Shown here in pieces: positions 27,044 through 39,200 of a DNA stretch of 64,000 nucleotides (position 1 is its first letter; each line of letters opens with the position of its first letter). Source of the DNA: Saccharum officinarum (Eukaryota; Streptophyta; Magnoliopsida; Poales; Poaceae); the NCBI GenBank assembly GCA_020631735.1, contig CM036159.1:94474656-94538655 (forward strand). Direction: 5' to 3'. The translations under genes were made by a program, and so were the position numbers. The notes under the pieces were generated by a model. That model was not told the DNA's origin, ran no database searches, and saw only the letters and a list, made by a program, of their open reading frames with translations.

Positions 27044-27865
27044 CTTGGGCTACGTCACCTAGGCTCACCATCGGGTGTGTCCAAAACGATTTTTAAGGCT
27101 ATGTTATGTTTGGCGCAAACTGTGCACCTATCTTGCAGTGACACTAACATCGTCTCCAAACGGACCGAAACGAGGTTTGACATGACCCATGTCACCTAGG
27201 AGTTCCATCAGGTGCATCCAAAACAATTACCGAGCCTATGGTATATTTGGTGCAAACCGTGCACCTATCTTGCAATGACACAAATGCCATCTCCAAATGG
27301 ACCGAACGACATTCCACTTGGGCTACGTCACCTAGGACTACCATCGAGTGTGTCCAAAACGATTTTTAAGGCTATGTTACGTTTGGCGCAAACTGTGCAC
27401 CTATCTTGCAGTGACACTAACATCGTCTCCAAACGGACCAAAATGAGATTTGACATGACCCATGTCACGTAGGAGTTCCATTGGGTGTATCCAAAACGAT
27501 TACCGAGCCTATGGTACGTTTGGCGCAAACAGTGCACCTATCTTGTACTGACACAAACGCCATCTCCAAACGAACCAAAATGAGCTTCCACTTGGGCTAC
27601 GTCACCTAGGACTACCATCGGGTGTGTCCAAAATGATTTTTAAGGCTATGTTACGTTTGGCGCAAATTGTGCACCTATCTTGCAGTGACACTAACATCGT
27701 CTCCAAATGGACCGAAACGAGATTTGACATGAGCCACGTCACCTAGGAGTTTCGTTGGGCGTGTCCAAAATGATTTACGAGCCTATGGTACATTCGGCGC
27801 AAACTGCACCTATCTTGCGTTAAGATCAGCACTATCTCCAAACGGTCCAAAATGAGCTTACGCTT
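27044..27865 (+). repeat. Dimer present in three near copies
   Basis: CTTGGGCTACGTCACCTAGG begins at 27044, 27317 and 27591 (spacing 273 and 274 bp). Each is followed by TTTTTAAGGCTATGTTA and then GCAGTGACACTAACATCGTC. These variants make the three dimers a recent local amplification. Confidence 0.85.
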
Positions 27866-30124
27866 GAGCCTCGTCACCTAGGAGTTCCATTTGTTTCGTC
27901 CAAAATGGTTCCCGAGCCTGTGGTACGTTTGGCGCAACCGTGCACCTATCTTGCGCTGACACTAACACCATCTCCAAATGGTCCAAAATAGGATTCGACA
28001 TTACCGACATCACCTAGGAGTTCCATTGGGTGCGCCCAAAACAGCTTCTGAGCCTATGGTATGTTCAGCGCAAACTTTGTATCTTGTGTCGAGATTTGCA
28101 CTATCTCCAAATTTGAGCCTCATCATCTAGTGGTACCATCGGGTGCATCCAAAACCATTCCGGAGCCCATGGTACGTTTGGCGCAAGCCATGCACCTTTC
28201 TTGCACCGACACTAACACCGTCTTGGAATAGGCCAAAATGAGATTCCGCATGACCCACATCACCGAGGAGTTCCATAGGGTGCGTTAAAAATGATTTCCA
28301 AGCTTATGGTACATTCGACGCAAACCGTGCACCTATCTTGCATAAAGATTAGTACTATCTCCCAACAGACCGAAACAAGCTTCCACTTAGGCCTCGTCAC
28401 CTAGAAGTAGCATCGGGAGCGTCCAAAATGATTTTTTTGAGCCTATGGTCCGTTTGGCACAAACCGTGCAACTATCTTGCACCGACTCAAACACCATCTC
28501 CAAATAGACCGAAACAAGATTCCACATGACCCACATCATCTAGGAGTTCCGTTGGGTGCATCCAAAACAATTACCAAGCCTATGATATGTTCGGCGCAAA
28601 CCGTGCACCTGTCTTGCGTAAAGATTAGCACTATCTCCAAACGGATCAAAACAAGCTTCCACTTGGGCCTCGTCACCTAGGAGTAGCATCGGGAGTGTCC
28701 AAAACAATTTCTGGCCATATGGTACGTTTGGCGCAAACCGTGCACCTATATTTCACTGATGCCAACACCATCTCCAAATGGACCAAAACAAGATTTGACA
28801 TGACCCACGTCACCTAGGAGTTCCATCGGGTGCATCCAAAATGATTACTGAGCCTATGGTAAGTTTGGCACAAACCGTGCACCTATCTTTGCACTGACAC
28901 AAACGCCATCTCCAAAGGGACCGAAACGAGCTTACACTTAAGCCTCGTCACCTTGGAGTACCATCTATTTTGTCCAAAATGATTCCCAAGCCTATCATAC
29001 GTTTGGCGCAAACCGTGCACCTTTCTTGCACCGACACAAACATCGTCTCGAAACAGGCCGAAACGAGATTCCACATGACCCTCATCACTGAGGATTTCCA
29101 TCAGTTGCGTCCAAAATGATTTCCAAGCTTATGGTACATTCGACGCAAACCGTGCACGTAGCTTGCGTAAAGTTTAGCACTATCTCCAAACAGACCGAAA
29201 TGAGCTTCCACTTGGGCCTCATCACCTAGGAGTAGCATCGGGAGCGTCCAAAATGATTTCTGAGTATATGGTACGTTTTGCACAAACCGTGCACCTATCT
29301 CCAAACAGACCATGCACCTATCTTGCGTAAAGATCACCATCTCCAAACAGACCGAAACAATATTCCACATGACCCACGTAATCTAGGAGTTCCATCAGGT
29401 GCGTCCAAAACGATTACTGGGCTATGGTACATTCAGCACAAACCATGCACCTATCTTGCGTAAAGATTAGCACTATCACCAAACGGATCTTAACAAGCTT
29501 CCACTTGGGCCTCGTCACCTAGCAGTAGCATCAGAGTGTCCAAAACGATTTCTGGCCATATGGTTCGTTTGGCGCAAATAGTGCACCTATCTTGCACCGA
29601 CGCTAACACCATCTCCGAACAGAGCAAAACAAGATTCGACAAGACCTATGTCACCTAGAATTTCATCGGGTACACCCAAAACAATTACCCTAGCCTGAGG
29701 TACATTTTGGCGCAAACTATGCATCTATCTTGCACTGACACAAACGTCATCTCCAAATGGACCGAAACGAGCTTCCACTTGGGCTACGTCACCTAGAGTT
29801 CTATTAGGTATGTCCAAAATGATTTCTGAGTCTACTGTACGTTCGACGCAAACCGTGCACTCTGTCTTGCACTGTCTCCAACAGACCAAAACGAGAATGA
29901 TATGACCCACGTCACCTAGGATTCCATCGGTTGTGTCTAAAATGACTACGAGCGATGGTACATTCGATGCAAACGGCGTGCACCTATCTTGCGTCAAGAT
30001 TAGACCTATCTACAACAGATCGAAATGAGCTTCCACTTGAGCCTCAATCACCTTAGGACTACCATCAGGTGTGTCCAAAATGATTTCTAATCTATGGTAC
30101 TTTTGGCGTAAACCGTGCACCTAT

Positions 30125-30224
30125 NNNNNNNNNNNNNNNNNNNNNNNNNNNNNNNNNNNNNNNNNNNNNNNNNNNNNNNNNNNNNNNNNNNNNNNNNNNN
30201 NNNNNNNNNNNNNNNNNNNNNNNN
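30125..30224. other. Assembly gap, 100 N
   Basis: Exactly 100 Ns, a common placeholder for a gap of unknown size. Satellite orientation changes from forward to reverse across it. Confidence 0.99.
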
Positions 30225-33200
30225 CATAGGCTTAGGAGTCATTTTAGACACACCCGATGGAACTCCTAGGTTATGTGGGTCTTGTGGAATCTTATTTCAG
30301 TCTATTTAGAGGTAGTGTTAGTGTCAGAGCAAGATAGGTGCATGGTTTTGTGCTAGACATACCATAGGCTCAGAAATTGTTTTTGGACACACCCGATGGT
30401 TTTTCTAGGTGACTAGGCTCAAGTAGAACCTTGTTTCGGTCCGTTTAGAGATAGTGCTAACCTTGACGCAAGATAGGTGCACGGTTTGCTCGGAATGTTC
30501 CATAGGCTCAGAAATCATTTTTGACGCACCCAATAGAACTCTTAGGTGACGTGGGTCATCTAGAATCTCATTTCGATCTATTTGGAGATGTTGTTAGTGT
30601 CGTTGCAAAGATAGGTGCTTGGTTTTGCGTCAAACGTACCACAGGCTCAGAAAACCATTTTGGACACACCCGATGGTCCTCTTGGGTGACAAGGCTCAAC
30701 TGGAAGCTCGTTTCGGTTTTGTTTGGAGATAGTGCTAATCTTGACGCAAGATAGATGCATAGTTTGCAACGAGAGTACCACTGGCATGAAAATCGTTTTG
30801 GACGCACCCGATGGAACTCCTCGGTGATGAGGGTCCTATGGAATCTTGTTTTGGTCCATTTGGAGGTGGCGTTAGTGTCGATGCAAGATAGGTGCATGGT
30901 TTGTATCCAAGCGTACCATAGGCTCATAAATCATTTTGGAACACACTCGATGGTATATTCCTAGGTTACGAGGCTCAACTGGAAGCTCATTTCGTTCCGT
31001 TTGGAGATAGTGCTAATCTTGACGCAAGATAGGCGCACGGTATGCACTGAGCATACCATAGGCTCAAAAATCATTTTAGAGACACCGGATGGAACTCCTA
31101 ACGTGACATGGGTCATGTGGAATCTCATTTCGATTCCGTTTGGATGCAAGATAGGTGCATGGTTTGTACCAAGCGTACCATAGGCTCAGAAATCATTTTG
31201 GACACACTCGATGGTATTCCTAGGTTAACGAGGCTCAATTGGAAGCTCATTTCGTTCCGTTTAGAGATAGTGCTAATCTTGACGCAAGATAGGCGCACGG
31301 TATGCGCTGAGCATACCATAGGCTCGAAAATCATTTTAGACGCACTGGATGGAACTCCTACGTGCATGGGTCATGTGGAATCTCATTTCGATCCGTTTGG
31401 ATGCAAGATAGGTGCACGGGTTTGCGCCAAACGTACCATAGGATCAGAAAATTGTTTTGGTCGAACCCGATGGTACTCCCTGGTGACGAGGCTCAACTAG
31501 AAGCTCATTTGGTCCATTTGGAGACAATGCTAATCTAGACGCAAGATAGGTGCACGGTTTGCGCCGAACGTACCATAGGCTCGGAAATCGTTTTGGATGC
31601 ACCCGATGGTACTCCTAGGAGACGAGGCTCAACTAGAGGCTCGTTTCGGTCTGTTTAGGGATAGTGCTAATCTTGACATAAGATTGGTGCACGGTTTGCA
31701 CCGAACATACCATGGGCTCAGAAATCTTTTATTGCACTCGATGGAACTCCTAGGTGAGGTGGGCCATGTGGAATTTTGTTTCAGTCCGTTGGAGATGGAG
31801 TTTGTGTGCTTGTAAGATAGGCGCATGGTTTGTGCCAAACGTACACAGGCTTAGAAATTATTTGGCCGCACCCGATGGTCTTCCTAGGTGATAAGGCCTC
31901 AACTAGAAGCTTGTTTAGGTATTGGAGATAGTGCTAATCTTAACACAAGATAGGTTCACAGTTTGTAGTGAGTGTACCATAGGCAAGAAAATCATTTTGG
32001 ATACACCCGATGGAACTCCTCGGTGACATAGGTCCTATGGAATTTTGGTTCGGTCCGTTTGGAGATGGTGTTAGTGTCGGTGCAAGATAGGTGCACGGTT
32101 TGCACCAAATGTACCATAGGCTCAGAAATTATTTTGGACACACCCGATGGTACTCCTAGGTTAACGAGCCTCAACTGGAAGCTCATTTCAGCCCGTTTGG
32201 AGATAGTGCTAATCCTGACGCAAGATAGGTGCACGGTATGTACCGAATGTACCATAGGCTTGGAAATCATTTTAGACGCACCGGATGGAAACTCCTACGT
32301 GACATGGGTCATGTGGAATCCCATTTTGGTCCATTTGGATGCAAGATAGGTGCACGGTTTGGCGCCAAACGTACCATAGGCTCAGAAATCATTTTTTTGG
32401 ACAAACCCGATGGTACTCCTTGGTGACGAGGCTCATTAGAAGCTCATTTTGGTCCATTTGGAGATAGTGCTAATCTTGACGCAAGATAGGTGGATGGTTT
32501 GCGCCGCGAACGTACCATAGGCTCAAAATAGTTTGGATGCACCCGATGGAACTCCTAGGTTACGAGGCTCAACTAGAAGCTCGTTTCAGTTTGTTTGGTG
32601 ATAGTGCTAACCTTGACGCAAGATAGGTGCACTGTTTGCGCCGAACGTACCATAGGCTCGGAAAATCATTTTCGACACCCCCGATGGAACTCCTAGGTGA
32701 TGTGGGTCATCTAGAATCTCGTTCGTTTGGAGATGTGTTAGTGTTGGTGCAAGAATATGTGCATGGTTGGCGCCAAACATACCATATTCTCAGAAATCAT
32801 TTTGGACGCAACCGATAGTTCTCCTAGGTGACGAGGCTCAAGTGGAAGTTCGTTTCGGTCTGTTTAGAGATAGTGCTAACTTGGACGCAAGATAGGTGTA
32901 TGGTTTGCGCCGAACGTACCATAGGCTCTGAAAATCGTTTTTGATACACCTAATGGAACTCCTAGGTGACGGGTCATCTGGAATCTCATTTTGGTCTGTT
33001 TTGAGATGGTGTTAGTGTTGGTGCAAGATTGTTGTAGGGTTCATGCCAAATGGCTCAGAAATCGTTTTGGACACACCCCGATGATACTCCTAGGAGACAA
33101 GGCTCAACTAGAAGCTCATTTTGGTCAGTTTAGAGATAGTGCTAATCTTTGACACAAGATCAGTGCAACGGTTTGCGTCAAACATACCATAGGCTCAGAA

Positions 33201-36200
33201 ATCGTTTTTGGACGCACTCGATGGTACTCCTAGGAGACGAGACTCAACTGGAAGCTCGATTCGGTCCATCTAGAGATAGTGATAAACTTGATGCAAGATT
33301 GGTGCATGGTTTGCACCGAACGTACCGTAGGCTCAGAAATCATTTTGGACACACCGGATAGAACTCCTAGATGACGTGGGTCATGTGGAATCTCATTTCA
33401 GTCTGTTTGGATATGGTGTTAGTGTCGGTGCAAGGTTGGTGCACGGTTTCTGCCAAAAATACCATAGGCCTGAAATCATTTTGGACGCACCTGATGGTAC
33501 TCCAAGGTGATGTGGTGCAACTAGAAGCTTGTTTCGGTCTATTTAGAGATAGTGCTAATCTTGACGTAAAATCATTGCATGGTTTGCGCCGAACATACCA
33601 TAGGCTTAGAAATCATTTTTGATACACCCGATGGAACCCTATGTGATGTGGTCATCTAGAATCTCATTTTGGTCCATTTGGAGATGGTGTTAGTGTTGGT
33701 GCAAGTAGTTGCAGGGTTTGCGCCAAATGAACCATAGGCTTAAAATTGTTTTGGACGCACCTGATGGTACTCCTAGGAGATGAGGCTCAACTAGAAGCTC
33801 ATTTTGGTCTATTTAGAGATAGTGTTAATCTTGATGCAAGATCGGTGCGCGGTTTGCGTCGAACATACCATAGGCTCGGAAATCATTTTGGACGCACCCA
33901 ATAGAACTCCTAGGTGCGTCGTGGGTCATGCGGAATTTCATTTTTGCTCTGTTTGGATATAGTGGTAATCTTGACGCAAGATAGGTGCACGGTATGCGCA
34001 GAACGTATTATAGGCTCGAAATTGTTTTAGTTGCACCAGATAGAACTCCTACATGGCGTGGGTCATGTGGAACCTCATTTAGGTCTGGTTGGATGCAAGA
34101 TAGGTGCATGTTTGTGCCATATGTACCTTCAGCTTAGAAATCAGTTTGGACGAACTCGATGGTACTCCTTGGTAACGAGGCTGAGCTAGAAGCTCGTTTC
34201 GGTCCATCTAGAGATAGTGCTAAACTTGATGCAAGATAGGTGTACGGTTTGCATCCAACGTACCGTAGGCTCGGAAATCATTTTGGACGCACCGGATAGA
34301 ATTCCTACATGACGTGGGTCATGTGGAATCTCTCATTTCGGTCTGTTTGGACATGGTGTTAGTGTCGGTGCAAGGTAGGTGCACCCGATGGTACACCTAG
34401 GTGATGTGGCGGCAACTAGAACCTCGTTTCGGTCCGTTTATAGATAGTGCTAATCTTGACGCAAGACTGTTGCACGGTTTGCACCGAATGTTTATTTGGA
34501 AATGGTGTTGGTGTTGGTGTAAGATAAGTGCACGGTTTGCGCAGAACATACCATAGGCTCGATAACCATTTTGTACGGAACCAATGGAACTCCTAGGTGA
34601 CGTGGGACATGTCAAATCTTATTTCAGTCCACTTGGAGAGGGTGTTAGTGTCGGTGCAAGATAAGGTGCATGGTTTGCGCCAAAACATACCATAGGCTCA
34701 GGAATCGTTATGGGAGCAGGTCGATGGTAACTCCTAGGTGACGAGGCTCAAGTGGAAGCTCATTTTGGATTGTTTGGAGATAGTGCTAAATCTTGATGCA
34801 AGACTGGTGAAACGGTTTGCCCCAATGTACTATAGGCTCAGAAATCTTTTTTGGATGCACCCGATAGAACTCATATATGACTTGGGTTATGTCCAAATCT
34901 TGTTCTAGTCTGTTTGGTAGACGGTGTTAGTGTCGGTGCAAGATAGGTACACGGTTTGCACCAAACATACAATAGGCCTGGAAAAAGTTTTGGATGCACC
35001 CGATGGTAATCCTATGGAGGCACCCGATGGCACTCCAAAGTGATGAGGCTAAAGTGGAAGCTTGTTTTGGTTTGTTTGGAGATAGTGCTAATCTCGACGC
35101 AATATAGGTAAATGGTTTTCGCCAAACGTATCATAGGCTTAGGAATCGTTTTGGACGCACCATATGGAACTCCTAGATGACGTGGGTCATATCGAATCTC
35201 GTTTTGATCCGTTTGGAGACAGTGTTAGTGTCGGTGCCTGATAGGTGCACGGTTTGCGCCAAACATACCATAGGCCAAGGAATAGTTTTGGATGCACCCG
35301 ATGGTACTCTAAGGTGACGAGGCTCAAGTGAAAGCTTGTTTTGGTTTGTTTGGAAATAGTGCTAATCTTGATGCAAGAGGGGTGCACGGTATGCGCCGAA
35401 TGTTACCACAGACTCATAAATAGTTTTGGACGCACCCGATGGAACTCCTAGGTGACGTGCGTCACGTGGAATCTTGTTTCGGTCCGTTTGGACATGGTGT
35501 TTTGTGTTGGTGCAAGAAAGGTGCACGGTTTGCACCAAACATACTATAGGATCAGAAACCATTTGGATGCACCCGATGGAACTCCTAGGTGATGTGGGTC
35601 ATGTCAAATATCATTTCGGACTGTTTGGAGACAGTGTTAGTGTCGAGGCAAGATAGGTGCACGGTTTTCACCGAATATACCATAGGCTCAGAAATAGTTT
35701 TGGACACACCCGATGAAACCCCTAGTTGACCGTGCGTCACGTGCAATCTCGTTTTGGTCTGTTTCAACACGGTGTTCGTGTTGGTGCAAGATAGGTGCAC
35801 GGTTTGTGCCAACGTTACCATTGGATCAGAATCTATTTCGGATGCACCCAATGGAACCCTATGTGACTTGGGTCATGTCGAATCTCATTTCGATCCGTTT
35901 GGAGATAGTGTTAGTATCGGTGCAAAATAGGTGCACGGTTTTGCCGCCAAACGTATCATAGGCTCAAAAATCATTTTGACGCACCCGATGGTACTCCTTG
36001 GCATCAAGGCTGAAGTGAAAGCGCATTTTGTCTATTTGGAGATAATGCAAATCTGACCACAAGATAGGTGCACGGTTTGGACTAAATGTATCATAGGCTT
36101 GGAAATTGTTTTGGACGCACCTGATGGTACTCCTAGGTGACGAGGCTCATGTAGAAGCTTGTTTTGGTTTGTTTGGAGATAGTACTAATCTTGATGCAAG

Positions 36201-39200
36201 ATAGGTGCACAATTTCCGCCGAACGTGCCATAGGCTTAGGAATCATTTTGGACGCACCCGATGGAACTACTAGGTGACGTGCGTCACGTGGAATCCTGTT
36301 TCAGTCCATTTGGACATGGTGTTTTGTGTTGGTGGCGCACGGCTTGCACCTCAGAAACCATTTTGGAAGCACCCGCTGGTACTCCTAGGTGGTCGAGGCT
36401 GAAGTGGAAGGCTCGTTTCAGTCTATTTGGAGATAATGTTAATCTGACGCAAGATAGGTGCATAGTTTGTGTTGAACGTACCATAGGCTCAGAAATTGGT
36501 ATGGACGCACCCGACGGAACTGCTAGGCGATGTGGGTCATGTGGAATCTCATTTTGGTCTGTTTGGAATCGGAGTGTAATTGTTGGTGTAAGATACATGT
36601 ATGGTTTGCGCCGAATGTACCATTGGCTCGAAAACCATTTTGGACGCACCCGATGGAACTCCTAGGTGACGTGGCTCATGTCAAATCCTGTTTCGGTCCG
36701 TTCGGCGCAAACGTACCATTTGAAGACGGTGTTAGTGTCGGTGCAAGATAGGTGTACGGTTTGCGCCAAATATGCCATAGGCTCAGGAATCATTTTGGAT
36801 GCACCCATTGGTACTCCTAGGTAACGAGGCTCAAGTGGAAGCTCATTTTGGTCTGTTTGGAGATAGTGCAAATCTTGATGCAATGCATGGTTTCCGCCGA
36901 ACGTACCATAGGCTCAGAAAATCGTTTTGGACGCACCCAATGGAACTCCAAGGTGACGTGAGTCATGTCAAATCTTGTTTCAGTCTGTTTGTAGACGGTG
37001 TTAGTGTCGGTGCAAGATAGGTGCTTGGTTTGCGCCAAACAAACCATAGGCTCAGGAATCATTTTGAACGCACCCGATGGTACTCCTAGGTGACGAGGCT
37101 CAAGTGGAGGCTCATGTTCGTCTGTTTAGAGACAGTGCTAATCTTGACAGAACATAGGTGCACAGTTTGTGTCGAATCTCGTTTCGGTCCGTTTGGAGAC
37201 AGTGCTAGTGTCGGTGCATGATCAGTGCACGGTTTGCACCAAATGTACCATAGGCTCAGGAATCATTATGGACACACCCGATGGTACTCCAAAGTGACAA
37301 GGCTCAAGTGGAAGCTCATTTTGGTTTGTTTAGAGACAGTGCTAATCTTAACACAATATAGGTGCATGGTTTGCGCCAAACGTACCATAGTCTTAGAAAT
37401 CATTCTGGACGCACCCGATGGAACTCCTATGTGACGTAGGTCATATCGAATCTCATTTCAGTCCGTTTGGAGACGGTGTTACTGTCGGTGCAAGATAGGT
37501 GCATGGTTTGTGCCAAACGTATCATAGGCTTAAAAATCATTTTGGATGCACCCGAAGGTACTCCTAGGTGTCTAGGCTGAAGTGGAATCTCGTTTTAGTC
37601 TATTTGGAGATAATGCTAATCTAACGCAAGATAGGTGCTTGGTTTGCGCCGAATGTACCATAGTCTCGAAAAATCATTTTGGATGCAGTCCATGGAACTC
37701 CAAGGTGATGTGGGTCATGTCGAATCTCGGTTCAGTCCTTTTGGAGACGGTGTTAGTGTCGATACAAGATAGGTGCACGGTTTGCGCCAAATATACCATA
37801 GGCTCAGGAATCCTTTTGGACACACCCAATGGTACTCCTAGGTGACAAGGCTCAGGTGGAAACTCGTTTCGGTCGGTTTTGAGATAGTGCTAATCTTGAC
37901 GCAAGACAGGTGAACAGTTTGCCCCAAACGTACCAACGCACCCAATGGTAGTCCTAGTGACGAGACTCAAGAGGAAGCTCATTTTGGTCTGTTTGGAGAC
38001 AGTGCTAATCTTAATGCAATATCGGTGCACAGTTGGCGCCAAACGTACTAGACTCAGGAATCATTTTGGATGCACCTGTTGGAACTCCTAGGTGACGTGG
38101 GTCATGTCGAATCTCTTTCTAGTCCGTTTATAGATAGTGTTAGTGTCGGTGCAAGATAGGCGCACGGTTTGCGCCAAACATACAATAGGCTTAGGAATCA
38201 TTTTGGACGCACCCGATGGTACTCCTAGGTAACAAGGCTCAAGTTGAAGCTCGTTTTGGTCTGTTTAGAGATAGTACTAATCTTGACGCAATATAGGTGC
38301 ACAGTTTGCGCCAAACGTGCCATAGACTCAGGAATCAATTTCGATGCACCCGATGGAACTCCTAGGAGACATGGGTCATGTCTAATCTCATTTTGGTCCG
38401 TTTATAGATGGTGTTAGTCTCGGTGCAAGATAGGTGCACGGTTTGCGCCAAACATACAATAGGCTCAGGAATCGTTTTGGAGGCACTAGATGGTATGCCT
38501 AGGTGACGAGGCTCAAGTGGAAGCTCGGTTTGGTCCGTTTGCAGACGGTGTTAGTGTCGTTGTGAGATAGGTGCAGGTTTGCGCCGAACGTACCATAGGC
38601 TCAGCAATCGTTTTGGACGTACCTGACGGTACTCCTAGGGGATGAGGCTCTAGTCGAAGCTCATTTTGGTCTCTTTAGAGATAGTTCTAATCTTGACCCA
38701 ATGTAGGTGCACGGTTTGCGCCGAACATACCATAGTCTCAAAAATCATTTTGGACACACACGATGGAACTCCTAGGTGACGTGGGTTGTGTCGAATCTCG
38801 TTTCGGTCCGTTTGTAGATGGTGTTAGTGTCAGTGCAATATAGGTGCACAGTTTGTGCTAAACATACCATAGGCTTAGGAATCATTTTGAACGCACCCAA
38901 TGGTACTCCTAGGTGACGAGGCTCCAGTGGAAGCTCGTTTTGGTCTATTTGGAGATAGTGCTAATCTTCACGCAAGACAGGTGAACGGTTTGCCCCAAAC
39001 GTACCATAGGCTAAGAAATCTTTTTGGACGCATCCGATGGAACTGCTTTGTGACTTGGGTTATGCCGAATCTCATTTCAGTACGTTTGTGGACGGTGTTT
39101 GTGTCGGTGCAATATAGGTGCACGGTTTGTGCCAAACATACAATAGGCTCAGGAATCATTTTGGACGCACCCAGGTAACGAGGCTCAAGTGGAAGCTCGT

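Larger units (their letters stand above)
13425..30124 (+). repeat. 137-bp centromeric satellite, forward, with local higher-order repeats
   Basis: About 120 monomers, mostly alternating A and B. Larger repeats inside it are listed separately (18.6-22.4 kb and 27.0-27.9 kb). Other irregularities: a 30-bp near-duplication at 14208-14268, a 35-bp duplication offset by 72 bp at 15862-15968, a 30-bp tandem duplication at 20528-20587, a recombinant monomer near 22440 (GTACCATCTCCAAACAGACC), a short insertion near 18932 (GTTGCTGTT), and a rearranged joint near 29297. From about 29.7 kb to the gap, single-base gains and losses become frequent. I see no gene here. Confidence 0.9.

Noticed and set aside
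13425..30124. CENP-B box in the satellite
   Set aside because: I looked for TTCG-N4-A-N2-CGGG in both monomer types by eye and found no convincing match; the nearest strings lack the spacing.
36261..36665. 134-codon open frame in the reversed satellite
   Set aside because: It is an antisense reading of A/B monomers with small deletions that happen to avoid stops.
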